A stretch of 64,000 nt of DNA from Fertoeibacter niger (GCF_009380135.2 NZ_WHUT02000007.1:1-64000); one strand, 5' to 3'; numbered from the stretch's first letter, positions 38,097-47,351 are shown. Made by a program: numbers and translations. Notes: generated by a model not told the origin, from the letters alone.

Positions 38097-40016
38097 TCAG
38101 GATGCGCCTCGCAGCCCAACCACCGCCACGCCCAGCACCTCCAACACCTTTGCCTCGATCTGGGGGGCGTTCATGCCGGCCACCGCATACATCGCCTCGG
38201 GGCTGGCCTGGTCGATGAAAGTGTCGGGCAGCACCATCGACCGGTATTTCAGCCCCCGGTCGAACACGCCCTCATCGGCCAGCAGTTGCGCGACATGGGA
38301 ACCAAAGCCTCCCACCGCGCCCTCCTCGATCGTGATCAGCGCCTCATGGTCGCGGGCCAGTTGCAGGATCAACGCACGGTCCAGCGGCTTGGCGAAACGG
38401 GCATCGGCGACGGTCGGCGAAATGCCCCGCGCGGCCAGCGCCTCGGCGGCCACCAGCACCTCGGACAGCCGCGTGCCAAAGGACAGCAGCGCCACCCGCG
38501 CGCCCTGCCGGATCATCCGGCCACGCCCGATTTCCAGCGGCACGCCGCGCGCGGGCATCTCCACCCCCACGCCATCGCCACGCGGGAAACGGAAGGCAAT
38601 CGGGCCGTCGTCATGCGCCGCCGCCGTGGCAACCATATGCACCAGTTCCGCCTCATCCGCCGCCGCCATCACCACGAACCCGGGCAGGTTGGCAAGGAAT
38701 GCCACATCGAACGCCCCGGCATGGGTCGCACCATCGGCCCCCACCAGCCCCGCCCGGTCGATGGCGAAACGCACCGGCAGGCGCTGGATCGCCACGTCAT
38801 GCACCACCTGATCGTATCCGCGTTGCAGGAACGTGGAATACAGCGCGCAAAACGGCTTCATGCCGCCCGCCGCCATGCCCGCCGAAAACGTCACCGCATG
38901 CTGTTCGGCAATGCCCACGTCAAAGCACCGCTTGGGAAAGCGTTCCGCAAACAGGTTCAGCCCCGTGCCGTCGGGCATCGCCGCCGTCACCGCGACAATC
39001 GCGGGGTCACGCTCGGCCTCGGCGATCAGGCTTTGCGCGAACACCTTGGTATAGCTGGGCGCATTCGACGCCGCCTTGGCCTGCACACCGGTCAGCACAT
39101 CGAACTTGCCCGTCGCATGGCCCTTGTCGCGCGCGCCCTCGGCAGGCGCATAGCCCTTGCCTTTCTGCGTGATCACATGGATCAGCACCGGGCCCGTCGC
39201 CCGCACCCGCGCCGTGCGCAACACCGGCAGCAACTGGTCAAGATCATGGCCATCCAGCGGGCCGATATAGGAAAACCCCAGCTCCTCAAACAACGTGCCG
39301 CCCACGGTCATGCTTTTCAGCATTTCCTTGGCCCGCCGCGCGCCTTCCTGAAAGGGTTCGGGCAACAGCGACACGGCCCCCTTGGCCGCCGCCTTCAGTT
39401 CCTGAAACGGGGCACCGGCGTAAAGGCGGCTCAGATAGGCCGACATCGCCCCCACCGGCGGCGCAATCGACATCTCATTGTCGTTCAGCACCACGAACAG
39501 ACGCTTCTTCAGGTGGCCCGCATTGTTCATCGCCTCATAGGCCATGCCCGCGCTCATCGACCCGTCGCCGATCACCGCCACCGCATCGCCCGGATCACCG
39601 CCCAGATCCCGCGCGGCGGCAAAACCCAGCGCGGCACTGATCGAGGTAGACGAATGCGCCGCGCCAAACGGGTCGAACGCCGATTCAGACCGCTTGGTAA
39701 ACCCCGACAGCCCGTCCTTCATCCGCAGCGTGCGGATACGGTCGCGCCGCCCGGTCAGTATTTTATGCGGATAGCACTGATGCCCCACATCCCAGATGAT
39801 CTTGTCGCGCGGGGTATCGAACACCGCATGCAGCGCCACGGTCAGTTCCACCACGCCCAGACCCGCGCCCAGATGCCCGCCGGTCACGCTGACCGCCGAA
39901 ATGGTTTCGGCCCGCAGTTCATCGGCCAGCAGCCGCAACTCGCGGTCCGAAAGGCGTTTCAGATCGGCGGGCAGGGTCACGCGGTCCAGCGTCGGGGTCT
40001 TTGGTCGGTCGGTCAT
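38097..40016 (-). CDS. dxs: 1-Deoxy-D-xylulose-5-phosphate synthase
   Basis: A 639-residue DXS, the thiamine-diphosphate enzyme that joins pyruvate and glyceraldehyde 3-phosphate in the first step of the MEP isoprenoid pathway. Motifs include [17 protein letters not shown], the TPP-binding [20 protein letters not shown]...[24 protein letters not shown] and [26 protein letters not shown] precedes the ATG at 40016; the longer frame has no such site. It is last in the order deacetylase, xseB, ispA, dxs, 19 bases after the ispA stop. Confidence 0.98.
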   Translation of the reverse strand: MTDRPKTPTLDRVTLPADLKRLSDRELRLLADELRAETISAVSVTGGHLGAGLGVVELTVALHAVFDTPRDKIIWDVGHQCYPHKILTGRRDRIRTLRMKDGLSGFTKRSESAFDPFGAAHSSTSISAALGFAAARDLGGDPGDAVAVIGDGSMSAGMAYEAMNNAGHLKKRLFVVLNDNEMSIAPPVGAMSAYLSRLYAGAPFQELKAAAKGAVSLLPEPFQEGARRAKEMLKSMTVGGTLFEELGFSYIGPLDGHDLDQLLPVLRTARVRATGPVLIHVITQKGKGYAPAEGARDKGHATGKFDVLTGVQAKAASNAPSYTKVFAQSLIAEAERDPAIVAVTAAMPDGTGLNLFAERFPKRCFDVGIAEQHAVTFSAGMAAGGMKPFCALYSTFLQRGYDQVVHDVAIQRLPVRFAIDRAGLVGADGATHAGAFDVAFLANLPGFVVMAAADEAELVHMVATAAAHDDGPIAFRFPRGDGVGVEMPARGVPLEIGRGRMIRQGARVALLSFGTRLSEVLVAAEALAARGISPTVADARFAKPLDRALILQLARDHEALITIEEGAVGGFGSHVAQLLADEGVFDRGLKYRSMVLPDTFIDQASPEAMYAVAGMNAPQIEAKVLEVLGVAVVGLRGAS

Positions 40017-40035
40017 GCTCCCCTCCCCGGGGCGG

Positions 40036-40905
40036 TCAGTGTTCGCGGGCAATAACGAAACGTGCCGCCTCGATCAAGGTTTCCGCCCCAGCCCCGTATG
40101 GGGTAAGCGCCGCCTCGGCCTCGGCCACCAATGCGCCTGCCCGCGCCCGGGCACCATCCAGCCCCAGCAAGGATACGAACGTGGCCTTGCCCGCCGCCGC
40201 ATCCTTGCCCAGCCGCTTGCCCGCCTTGGCGGCATCACCCGTCACGTCAAGGATGTCATCGGCGATCTGAAAGGCAAGGCCCAGCGCCGTGGCATAGCGC
40301 CCCATCGCCGCAGGATCGGCCCCGGCCAGCACGGCCCCCGCCTCGGCCGACCAGCGGATCAGCGCGCCGGTCTTGCCCGCCTGCAAATGCGTGATCTCGG
40401 CCAGCGTCAGCGGCACGGTCGCCTGTTCCGCCGCAATGTCCAGCGCCTGCCCCAGCACCATGCCCTCGGCCCCCGATGCGCGCGCAAGGCTGGCCACCAG
40501 CGCCAGCCGCACCTCGGCCCCGCCCAGCACAGGGTCGCACAGCAACTCGAACGCCAGCGTCTGCAAGGCATCGCCCGCCAGCACCGCCGTGGCCTGATCC
40601 CATTTCACATGCACCGTGGGCAATCCGCGCCGCAGGTCGTCGTCATCCATGCAGGGCAGATCGTCATGGATCAGGCTATAGGCATGCAAAGCCTCAACCG
40701 CCGCCGCCGCACTGACCACCTGCACCGGATCCAGCCCGTGCAGCCGCGCAGACTCCAGCACCAGAAAGCCGCGCAACCGCTTGCCGCCATGCGCTGCATA
40801 GCGCATCGCATGCACCACCGGCACATCGGCCAGCCCCGCCATCGCGCTGTCCAGCCGCGCCTGCACGGCACCGGCGGCAAAGGCCAGGGCGTAGGAAAAG
40901 CTCAC
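40036..40905 (-). CDS. ispA: Farnesyl/geranyl diphosphate synthase
   Basis: A 289-residue short-chain trans-prenyl transferase producing farnesyl diphosphate for quinones, carotenoids and undecaprenyl carrier. The first Asp-rich motif is [14 protein letters not shown], the second is DDILD, with [11 protein letters not shown] and [11 protein letters not shown] in the expected places. The start is a GTG overlapping the xseB stop, with GGAGGGG immediately before it. It lies between xseB and dxs in one operon. Confidence 0.96.
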   Translation of the reverse strand: MSFSYALAFAAGAVQARLDSAMAGLADVPVVHAMRYAAHGGKRLRGFLVLESARLHGLDPVQVVSAAAAVEALHAYSLIHDDLPCMDDDDLRRGLPTVHVKWDQATAVLAGDALQTLAFELLCDPVLGGAEVRLALVASLARASGAEGMVLGQALDIAAEQATVPLTLAEITHLQAGKTGALIRWSAEAGAVLAGADPAAMGRYATALGLAFQIADDILDVTGDAAKAGKRLGKDAAAGKATFVSLLGLDGARARAGALVAEAEAALTPYGAGAETLIEAARFVIAREH

Positions 40906-41141
40906 ATCCCCTCCGCAGGCACGGTGCCCACGGCCCGCCCTTCGGCGGCGCGGATCAGTTCCACCTTGGCCTCGGCATCCTTCAGCTTGCCCGCGCAATG
41001 CGCCTTCAGCGCCGCCCCGCGCTCATACAGCGCAATCGACTGGTCCAGCGGCACATCGCCCTTTTCCAGCGCGCCCACCACCTGTTCCAGCGCGGCCATC
41101 GCCTCTTCGAATGTCATGTCAGCCACGGGTTTCTCGGCCAT
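40902..41141 (-). CDS. xseB: Exodeoxyribonuclease VII small subunit
   Basis: A 79-residue XseB, the small subunit that binds XseA in multiple copies to form exonuclease VII. MTFEEAMAALEQVVGALEKGDVPLDQSIALYERG is the typical helix pair. The ATG at 41141 has GGAG nine bases upstream; a GTG two codons earlier is possible. The start overlaps the deacetylase end by 23 bases, and the end overlaps the ispA start. The same placement before ispA is common in proteobacteria. Confidence 0.96.
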   Translation of the reverse strand: MAEKPVADMTFEEAMAALEQVVGALEKGDVPLDQSIALYERGAALKAHCAGKLKDAEAKVELIRAAEGRAVGTVPAEGM

Positions 41142-42063
41142 CGCCACGCTCCTTCAATACGCCCACATGCGCCGCAACAGATGCCGCCAGCGCATCAAGA
41201 TCATAGCCGCCCTCCAGCACCGATACCACCCGCCCGCCGCAATGTGCATCGGCCAGGTCGCAAATCCGCCGTGTCAGCCAGGCATAATCGGCCTCGCGCC
41301 AGTTCAACCCGGCCAGCGGATCATCGGCATGGGCATCAAACCCCGCCGAGATCAGGATAAGCTCGGGGCGAAACGCCTGCACGGCCGGAAACACCCGCGC
41401 GGCATAGGCGGCCCGCATGTCGGCCCCGTCCGACCCGCCCCGCAGCGGCACATTCACAATCTGCCCATGCGCGCCCTTTTCGCTGGATGCGCCCGTGCCG
41501 GGATACAGCGGCATCTGCTGGCTGGAACAGAACAGCACGCGCGCCTCGTCCCACAGCAGATCCTGCGTGCCATTGCCGTGATGCACGTCAAAATCCATCA
41601 CCGCCACGCGGGCCAGGCCGTGATGGTCCAGCGCGCGTTTCGCCGCAATCGCCACCGTGCCGAACAGGCAAAATCCCATGGCGGTGTCACGTTCCGCATG
41701 ATGCCCCGGCGGGCGCGGCGCGACAAAGGCATTGGCCGCCCCGCCGCCGATCACCAGATCCACCGCCGCACAGGCCCCGCCCACGCCACGCAACGCCGCC
41801 TCCAGCGACCCCGGGGCAAGATAGGTATCGCCATCAAGCTGCGCCCAGCCTTGCGCGGGCACCGCACGGCGCACCCGGTCCACATAGGCGGCAGGATGGC
41901 AACGCAACACCTCGGCGTCCCCGGCCAGCGGGGCTTCGCGCCGGTCAAGGTCCAGCTCCGCCAGCCCGCGCGCCACCGCCGCCAACCGCGCCACCTGTTC
42001 AGGGTGGCCCGGCGGCGTCACATGGCCGTCAAATGCGCCATGGCTGAAGAATGCCGTCGCCAT
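41119..42063 (-). CDS. Histone deacetylase-family (acetylpolyamine amidohydrolase/AcuC-like) hydrolase
   Basis: A 314-residue class II HDAC-type zinc hydrolase. Key elements are the RPPGHHA with the catalytic His pair, the zinc ligands in DFDVHHGNGTQ and SAGFDAHADDPL, and a C-terminal VVSVLEGGYDLDAL. Bacterial members remove acyl groups from polyamines, small molecules or proteins. It heads the operon containing xseB, ispA and dxs, so it is co-expressed with isoprenoid synthesis, but a direct functional link is not established. Confidence 0.94.
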   Translation of the reverse strand: MATAFFSHGAFDGHVTPPGHPEQVARLAAVARGLAELDLDRREAPLAGDAEVLRCHPAAYVDRVRRAVPAQGWAQLDGDTYLAPGSLEAALRGVGGACAAVDLVIGGGAANAFVAPRPPGHHAERDTAMGFCLFGTVAIAAKRALDHHGLARVAVMDFDVHHGNGTQDLLWDEARVLFCSSQQMPLYPGTGASSEKGAHGQIVNVPLRGGSDGADMRAAYAARVFPAVQAFRPELILISAGFDAHADDPLAGLNWREADYAWLTRRICDLADAHCGGRVVSVLEGGYDLDALAASVAAHVGVLKERGDGRETRG

Positions 42064-42087
42064 GGTTCCGCCTCTCTTTCCAGATGA

Positions 42088-42190
42088 AAATATCCCGCGG
42101 GGGTGATGAGCGATCAGAAATCGTCCAGTGGACGATTTCCGCGAAGAACGCCCGGCCCGTGGCCGGGCTGGGGGTGCAAAACCCCCGGCT
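42088..42190. repeat. Split copy of the intergenic hairpin repeat, with an extra inserted hairpin
   Basis: The left half AAATATCCCGCGGGGG (42088-42103) and the right half GGGGGT-GCAAA-ACCCCC (42170-42186) match the two halves of the 45-bp repeat but are separated by about 66 bases. Inside lies a perfect 10-bp dyad GAAATCGTCC-AGT-GGACGATTTC (42117-42139). The element falls between petR and the divergent-side start of the deacetylase gene and could terminate petR. Confidence 0.65.
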
Positions 42191-42201
42191 CCGTCCGGGC
42201 A

Positions 42202-42912
42202 TCAATCCGGGGCCAGCAAATAGCCCGCGCCGCGCACGGTTTGCAGATAGCGCGGCTGTTTCGGATCGGCCTCGATCTTGCGGCGCAGCCGGGTGATCTG
42301 CACATCCACCGCCCGTTCCTGCGCACGTTCCTCGGTTCCGGCCTCGTCGCGGCCCAGATCGCCCACCAGACGCTCGCGGCTGACCGCCTCGCCGGGCTGC
42401 GCGGCAAAGATCCGCATCAAGGCGGCCTCGGTTGCCGTCAGCCGCACCGGATCGGCCCCGCGCCACAATTCGCCGCGTTCCAGATCATAGCGCACCGCCC
42501 CCAGATGCAGCACCTTCGGCCCCACCTCGGGTTTCACCTGCGGCACCCGGCGCAGGATGGCATTGATGCGCAGCAGCAGTTCCTTGGGCTCGAACGGCTT
42601 GGCCAGATAATCATCCGCCCCTGCCTCTAGCCCCTCGATCCGGTTGGCCGTCTCGCCCTTGGCGGTCAACAGCAGGATCGGCGTGGGCATCTTCGCGCGC
42701 AAGGCACGGGTCAGCGAAATGCCGTCCTCACCCGGCATCATCACATCCAGCACGATCATGTCAAATTCCAGCCCGCCCAGCAGCCGCCGGGCCTGCGCCG
42801 CATCGCGGGCGATCGACACCAGAAAACCGTTGCGCATCAGGAACTTCTGCAACAGCCCCCGGATACGCTCGTCATCATCGACAACCAGCAGATGCGCCTG
42901 TGGTTCGGTCAT
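42202..42912 (-). CDS. petR: OmpR-family response regulator, PetR-like
   Basis: A 236-residue response regulator: receiver domain with acidic pocket VVDDDE, phosphorylation Asp in IVLDVMMPGEDG, Thr in LLTAKGE and Lys in YLAKPFEP; then a winged helix (RLTATEAALMRIFAA ... RAVDVQITRLRRKIE ... VRGAGYLL). Pairing with a MarR-type gene matches petPR of Rhodobacter capsulatus, where PetR is needed for growth linked to the bc1 complex. The start overlaps the petP stop by four bases. No sensor kinase is adjacent. Confidence 0.88.
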   Translation of the reverse strand: MTEPQAHLLVVDDDERIRGLLQKFLMRNGFLVSIARDAAQARRLLGGLEFDMIVLDVMMPGEDGISLTRALRAKMPTPILLLTAKGETANRIEGLEAGADDYLAKPFEPKELLLRINAILRRVPQVKPEVGPKVLHLGAVRYDLERGELWRGADPVRLTATEAALMRIFAAQPGEAVSRERLVGDLGRDEAGTEERAQERAVDVQITRLRRKIEADPKQPRYLQTVRGAGYLLAPD

Positions 42913-43418
42913 GCCCCGCCCTCCTTCAGCGTCTGATACTGGCGCCGCAGATCCGGGTCCATCATCGCCTCCAACACTTGCCGGAACCCTTGCACCGCCT
43001 GCGGCCCGGCGGCCCGGTAGGCCGCCCGCATCCGCACCCGCTGCGCATCCGACAGCGCACGTTCCAACGTCGCACCCTTCTCCGTCAAGTGCAGATGGCG
43101 TTCGCGCTTGTCCACCCGGCCCACCCGGCTTTCCACCAGACCATCCTCGATCAGGCTGCGCAGCACGCGGTTCAGGCTTTGCTTGGTCACGCCCAGAATG
43201 GACAGCAGGTTGTTCACCGTCGTGCCCGGGCAGCGGTGGATGAAATGGATCGCCCGGTGATGCGCGCGGCCATAATCCAGCCCGTCCAGTATCCGGTCAG
43301 GATCAGCCGTAAACCCCCGATAGGCAAAGAACATCGCCTCGATGCCCTTGCGCAGCTGCTCATCCGTCAGGAACAGCAGGCTTTCCCCGCCCCCCGGCCC
43401 CGCATTGCCCGTGCTCAT
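42909..43418 (-). CDS. petP: MarR-family regulator, PetP-like
   Basis: A 169-residue MarR-type winged-helix protein: DYGRAHHRAIHFIHRCPGTTVNNLLSILGVTKQSLNRVLRSLIEDGLVESRVGRVDKRERHLHLTEKG contains the recognition helix and the basic wing. It is followed by a dimerisation helix. It matches PetP, the partner of PetR in Rhodobacter. Its stop overlaps the petR start (ATGA). A dyad that could be its own operator overlaps the promoter upstream. Confidence 0.87.
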   Translation of the reverse strand: MSTGNAGPGGGESLLFLTDEQLRKGIEAMFFAYRGFTADPDRILDGLDYGRAHHRAIHFIHRCPGTTVNNLLSILGVTKQSLNRVLRSLIEDGLVESRVGRVDKRERHLHLTEKGATLERALSDAQRVRMRAAYRAAGPQAVQGFRQVLEAMMDPDLRRQYQTLKEGGA

Positions 43419-43442
43419 CCGATGCTCCCTCGTTCCGCCATG

Positions 43443-43479
43443 ATTTTATGTCAGCCTTGTTGACTTTCCAAGACTCAAC
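43443..43479 (-). promoter_or_regulatory. Promoter and possible operator of petPR
   Basis: On the minus strand TTGGAA (complement of 43466-43471), 17 bases, TAAAAT (complement of 43443-43448). An inverted repeat GTTGA-N11-TCAAC (43459-43479) overlaps the -35 box, the position expected for autoregulation by a MarR protein. Confidence 0.5.
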
Positions 43480-43568
43480 TGTTAGCGAAACCCAGATTTC
43501 GCGCAACTTTATGTCCGTGTCGGACCTATCAGGCGCAACATTCGCAAATCGCCCAGGAGGACGGGACC

Positions 43569-44435
43569 ATGGCAGGCTATGACGATCGTGACGGCTTCAT
43601 CTGGATGGATGGGGAACTGGTGGACTGGCGCGCGGCCAATGTCCATATCCTGACCCATGCCCTGCACTATGCCTCCTCGGTGTTCGAGGGTGAGCGCTGC
43701 TACAACGGCAAGATCTTCAAATCGGTCGAACACTCCGAACGCCTGCGCAAGTCGGGCGAACTGCTGGATATGGAACTGCCCTATTCCGTGGCCGAGATCG
43801 AGGCCGCCAAAGAGGCCACGCTGAAGGCCAACAACCTGACCGACGCCTATGTGCGCGCCATCGCCTGGCGCGGCGCAGGCGAGGATATGGGCGTCGCCTC
43901 CAAGAAAAACCCCATCCGCATGGCCGTGGCCTGCTGGACCTGGGGCAACTACTATGGCGATGCGAAATTCAAGGGCGCAAAGCTGGACATCGCGAAATGG
44001 AAACGCCCCAGCCCCGAAACCATCCCCCACGCCGCCAAGGCCGCCGGGCTTTACATGATCTGCACCATGTCGAAACACGCGGCCGAGGCGAAGGGCTGCT
44101 CTGACGCGATGATGTTCGACTACCGCGGCTACGTGGCCGAGGCGACCGGCGCGAACATCTTCTTCGTCAAGGATGGCGAGGTGCACACACCCAAGCCCGA
44201 CGCCTTCCTGAATGGCATCACCCGCCAGACCGTGCTGGGCATGCTGCGCGACAAGGGCGTGACGGTGCATGAACGCCACATCGAACCCGCCGAACTCGAA
44301 GGGTTCCAGCAATGCTGGCTGACCGGCACCGCCGCCGAAGTCACCCCGGTGGGCCAGATCGGCGACTATAACTTCGAGGTCGGCGCGCTGACCAGGGAAA
44401 TCGCCACCGACTACGAACAGCTGGTCCGCCGCTGA
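43569..44435 (+). CDS. ilvE: Branched-chain amino acid aminotransferase
   Basis: A 288-residue fold-type IV PLP aminotransferase acting on Leu, Ile and Val. Characteristic parts are MDGELVDWRAANVHILTHALHYASSVFEGERCY, the substrate-loop YVRAIAWRG, the conserved EAKGCSDAMMFDYRGYVAEATGANIFFV and FLNGITRQTVLGML with the PLP-phosphate loop. GGAGG lies eight bases before the ATG. It is monocistronic with a strong terminator and divergent from petPR. Confidence 0.95.
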   Translation: MAGYDDRDGFIWMDGELVDWRAANVHILTHALHYASSVFEGERCYNGKIFKSVEHSERLRKSGELLDMELPYSVAEIEAAKEATLKANNLTDAYVRAIAWRGAGEDMGVASKKNPIRMAVACWTWGNYYGDAKFKGAKLDIAKWKRPSPETIPHAAKAAGLYMICTMSKHAAEAKGCSDAMMFDYRGYVAEATGANIFFVKDGEVHTPKPDAFLNGITRQTVLGMLRDKGVTVHERHIEPAELEGFQQCWLTGTAAEVTPVGQIGDYNFEVGALTREIATDYEQLVRR

Positions 44436-44440
44436 ACATC

Positions 44441-44470
44441 AAAGGGGGCAGGCCCCGCCTGCCCCCTTTT
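44441..44470 (+). terminator. Terminator of ilvE
   Basis: AAAGGGGGCAGG (44441-44452) pairs with CCTGCCCCCTTT (44458-44469), loop CCCCG, ending in TTTT, five bases past the ilvE stop. Confidence 0.93.
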
Positions 44471-44483
44471 GCTGCCGCAGCCC

Positions 44484-44657
44484 TCAGGCCGTCCGACCCC
44501 GCGCAATGCGCAAGAACTCCACCAGACGCCGCGCGCTGTCGGGCTTGGCCTCGGGCCGGTGCCAATGGGTCGTGCGCCCCCGTGCAATGCGCAGGAAATG
44601 GATCACCCGCGCCGTGTTCGTTGACACCCTTTTGTCTGCTACATGTCGGCTCATCAT
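44484..44657 (-). CDS. Microprotein with a tandem FLRIARGRT repeat
   Basis: A reading frame of about 57 residues. The nonapeptide FLRIARGRT occurs twice (about residues 21-29 and 48-56), each preceded by a Val-containing turn (VIHFLRIARGRT, LVEFLRIARGRT). GGAGG precedes three consecutive ATG codons; the second or third has the best spacing. The product is strongly basic. It lies 88 bases downstream of the queG stop on the same strand and is convergent with ilvE. Family unknown to me; it could be a regulatory or leader peptide, or a nucleic-acid-binding microprotein. Confidence 0.5.
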   Translation of the reverse strand: MMSRHVADKRVSTNTARVIHFLRIARGRTTHWHRPEAKPDSARRLVEFLRIARGRTA

Positions 44658-44744
44658 CATGTCCTCCAATGGTTCAGCCCGGCCAGCATAGCACAGTTTC
44701 GCGCAAGATGTGCCCCCGCCGTGCCGGGCAAATCGCCCCCGCCG

Positions 44745-45773
44745 TCACGCCAGCCGCGCCACCGCCCAGCGCGCCGCATCCGCCACAGCCGCATCGGCAT
44801 CCCCCACCAGCCCCGCCGCCACCCCGCGCAAGCCCGCATCGCCCGAATTGCCGATCGCATACAATACGTTACGCACGAATCTGTCGCGCCCGATGCGCTT
44901 GATCGGGCTGCCCGCAAACCGCGCGCGAAACGCCGCATCGTCCAGCACCGCCAGTTCCGCCAAGGGCGGCGCCCCCACCCGCGCGGCATAGCCGATATCC
45001 CGCGCGGCCACGGCAAACTTGTTCCACGGGCAGACCGCCAGACAATCATCGCAGCCATAAATCCGGTTGCCCATCAACCCGCGCAAACCCTCCTCCACCG
45101 GCCCCTTGTGCTCGATGGTCAGATAGGAAATGCAGCGCCGCGCATCCAGTTGAAACGGCGCGGGAAAGGCCTGCGTCGGGCAGACATCCAGACAGGCCGT
45201 GCAGGATCCGCAATGCTCCGCCTCGGCCTGATCCTTCGGCAGGTCGGCTGTTGTGAATATCGCGCCCAGAAAGAACCAGTTCCCCAGATCGCGGCTCAGC
45301 AGATTGGTATGCTTGCCCTGCCAGCCCAGGCCCGCCGCCTGCGCCAGCGGCTTTTCCATCACCGGCGCGGTATCGACAAATACCTTGATCTCGGCCCCCG
45401 CCACCCCGGCGAACCACCCACCCAGCCGCTTCAGCCGCCGCTTCACCAGATCATGGTAATCCTTGCCCTGCGCATAAACCGACACCGCCGCCCGGTCGCG
45501 CTGTTCCAGCACCGCCAGCGGATCGCCCGCGGGCGTATACATCTCGGCCAGCATGATCACCGACCGCGCTGCGGGCCAAAGTGCGGCAGCCGATCCACGC
45601 CAGCCCTCGCGCTCGGCCATCCAACCCATCTGCCCGTGCCGCCCCGCTGCCAGAAACGCGCGCAGCCGCCCCGCCGCCTCGGGCACCGCATCCGGCGCGC
45701 AAATCCCCAGCTTGGAGAAACCCTCCTCCAAAGCCCGCACAGCCAGCCGCTCCTTCAGCACGGCAGGCTCCAC
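44745..45773 (-). CDS. queG: Epoxyqueuosine reductase
   Basis: A 342-residue QueG, the cobalamin- and iron-sulfur-dependent enzyme that reduces epoxyqueuosine to queuosine in the tRNA wobble position. [30 protein letters not shown] is the conserved cobalamin/active-site region. Two [4Fe-4S] motifs follow ([32 protein letters not shown]), and there is a HEAT-like C-terminal helix array. Length is normal. It is transcribed with the GST gene upstream on the same strand, separated by the 45-bp repeat hairpin. Confidence 0.97.
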   Translation of the reverse strand: MEPAVLKERLAVRALEEGFSKLGICAPDAVPEAAGRLRAFLAAGRHGQMGWMAEREGWRGSAAALWPAARSVIMLAEMYTPAGDPLAVLEQRDRAAVSVYAQGKDYHDLVKRRLKRLGGWFAGVAGAEIKVFVDTAPVMEKPLAQAAGLGWQGKHTNLLSRDLGNWFFLGAIFTTADLPKDQAEAEHCGSCTACLDVCPTQAFPAPFQLDARRCISYLTIEHKGPVEEGLRGLMGNRIYGCDDCLAVCPWNKFAVAARDIGYAARVGAPPLAELAVLDDAAFRARFAGSPIKRIGRDRFVRNVLYAIGNSGDAGLRGVAAGLVGDADAAVADAARWAVARLA

Positions 45774-45796
45774 TCTCTTCCCCTCTTTCCAGACTC

Positions 45797-45841
45797 AAAT
45801 ATCCCACGGGGGGTCCGGGGGGTGTGAAACCCCCCGGCGCT
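45797..45841 (-). repeat. 45-bp intergenic hairpin repeat, copy B
   Basis: It matches copy A (37414-37458) at 43 of 45 positions; the two differences form one compensatory base pair next to the GTGAA loop. It lies between the GST stop and the queG start on the minus strand. On that strand it reads as a GC hairpin followed by GTGGGATATTT, without a T tract. Confidence 0.8.
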
Positions 45842-45845
45842 TTCC

Positions 45846-46511
45846 TCAGAAATCCAGATCGGCGTAATGCGCGGGGGGCAGCAGCCCCGGCACCTGATCG
45901 ACCAGCAGCGTGCGGAAACAGGGGCGCGACTTGATCTTCACATACCAGTCCTTCACCACCGCATGCCGGTCCCAATCCACGTCCGAGACATAATCAAGAC
46001 AGCTCAGATGCGCGGCCGCGGTGAAATCGGCCAGCGTCATCGCATCACCCGCCAGCCAGCGGCGCTGGTCCAGCAGATGCGCCATGTAGTCCAGATGCGT
46101 CTTGATCCGCGTCGCGCCGAATTTCATGTTCTTGGAATCCGGATAGCCCTGCCCGGTGATGCGCTTGTTCACCCGCTCATACAGCAGCTTCGAGGTCACC
46201 TCGTTGTGAAACTTGTCGTCAAACCACGCACACAGCCGGCGCACCTCGTATCGCCCGTCCGCATCGCGCGGCATCAGGGGCGGGCTGGGCATCATGTCCT
46301 CCAGCCATTCGCAGATCGCCTGGCTTTCGCTCATCACCCGCGTGTCCATCCGCAGCACAGGCACCTTGCCCGCGGGGTTGCGCCGCAGGAAATCGGGTGT
46401 GGGCTGCCAATAGCGTTCCTCGACCAGTTCCACCTCGATCCGTTTTTCGGCCAGGGTCAGGCGCACCTTGCGGCAGAAGGGCGACAGGGGAACGTGATAG
46501 AGACGGTTCAT
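45846..46511 (-). CDS. Glutathione S-transferase family protein
   Basis: A 221-residue GST: YHVPLSPFCRKVRLTLAEKR carries a CPxC-like single-cysteine active site (SPFC), then NPAGKVPVLRMD with cis-Pro and SESQAICEWLED for glutathione binding. The helical domain has RRWLAGDAMTLADFTAAAHLSCLDYV. The SPFC motif suggests an omega- or beta-type enzyme. The ATG at 46511 gives the usual MNRLYHVP start, although no strong ribosome binding site is visible there. Confidence 0.9.
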   Translation of the reverse strand: MNRLYHVPLSPFCRKVRLTLAEKRIEVELVEERYWQPTPDFLRRNPAGKVPVLRMDTRVMSESQAICEWLEDMMPSPPLMPRDADGRYEVRRLCAWFDDKFHNEVTSKLLYERVNKRITGQGYPDSKNMKFGATRIKTHLDYMAHLLDQRRWLAGDAMTLADFTAAAHLSCLDYVSDVDWDRHAVVKDWYVKIKSRPCFRTLLVDQVPGLLPPAHYADLDF

Positions 46512-46610
46512 TGCGGGCAACATCTTTCCGGGCAAGGCGTTTGCCTTCATCGCGCGCCGGGGCCGGAAATTCAATGCCGTTCTGGCCAGCATGGGCAATG
46601 CCCGGCCGCT

Positions 46611-47351
46611 TCAGCCCTCGAAACAGGCCGCCCGCCCGTCGGCCAGAATGGTTTCCGCCCCGCCCAGCGCCGCGCGCGACCGCCCCCGCACAAAGCTTGA
46701 CGGGTTCACCGGATCGCGGCCCTTGGGGTCGGGCAGGATCGCGGCCAGCCGCGCCGCCTGCACCGCCGTCAGATCGGCAGGTTCCACCCCGAAATGCCGC
46801 GCCGCCGCAGCGCGGATGCCAAAAACGCCCTCGCCGAATTCGGCCACGTTCAGGTAAACCTCCAGAATCCGGCGCTTTGACCAGACCAGTTCGACCAGCG
46901 GCGTCAGCACCGCCTCGGCCGATTTGCGAAACCAGTTGCGCCCGTGCCAAAGGAACACGTTTTTCACCACCTGCTGCGTCAGGGTGGAGGCCCCACGGTT
47001 GCCGCCCTCGTCCAGCGCCTGCCGGATCGCAGCCATGTCAAAGCCCCAGTGCAGGCAATAGTTGGCATCCTCCGCCGCCACGACGGATCGCGCCACCACC
47101 GGGGCAATCTCGTCCCAGTCCGCCCAGTCCTGCTCCACCCCGCCCAGCCGCTGCCCCTCCTGCCACATGTAGATCGTGGTCGGCGGGTTCACGACGGCAA
47201 ACAGCAGCACCAGCGCCACGAAAAATGCGGCAACCCCCAGCACCCCCCGCAGCACCAGCCGCAAGGCGCGGCGCAGCAACGAACGGCGCGGCGGCGCAGG
47301 CGGGGCCTTGCTGCGGGGGGCCGAGCGGGGGGAGGCTTTACGGTCGGTCAT
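46611..47351 (-). CDS. mtgA: Monofunctional peptidoglycan glycosyltransferase
   Basis: A 246-residue GT51 enzyme that polymerises lipid II glycan strands in the periplasm. An N-terminal membrane anchor (VLGVAAFFVALVLLFAVV) follows a basic, Pro-rich cytoplasmic tail. Catalytic Glu is in VAAEDANYCLHWGFD, and NRGASTLTQQVVKNVFLW and RKSAEAVLTPLVELVWSKRRILEVYLNVAEFG are the GT51 motifs. A GTG five codons upstream could also start it. It lies next to the GST and DUF1269-like genes on the same strand. Confidence 0.95.
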   Translation of the reverse strand: MTDRKASPRSAPRSKAPPAPPRRSLLRRALRLVLRGVLGVAAFFVALVLLFAVVNPPTTIYMWQEGQRLGGVEQDWADWDEIAPVVARSVVAAEDANYCLHWGFDMAAIRQALDEGGNRGASTLTQQVVKNVFLWHGRNWFRKSAEAVLTPLVELVWSKRRILEVYLNVAEFGEGVFGIRAAAARHFGVEPADLTAVQAARLAAILPDPKGRDPVNPSSFVRGRSRAALGGAETILADGRAACFEG

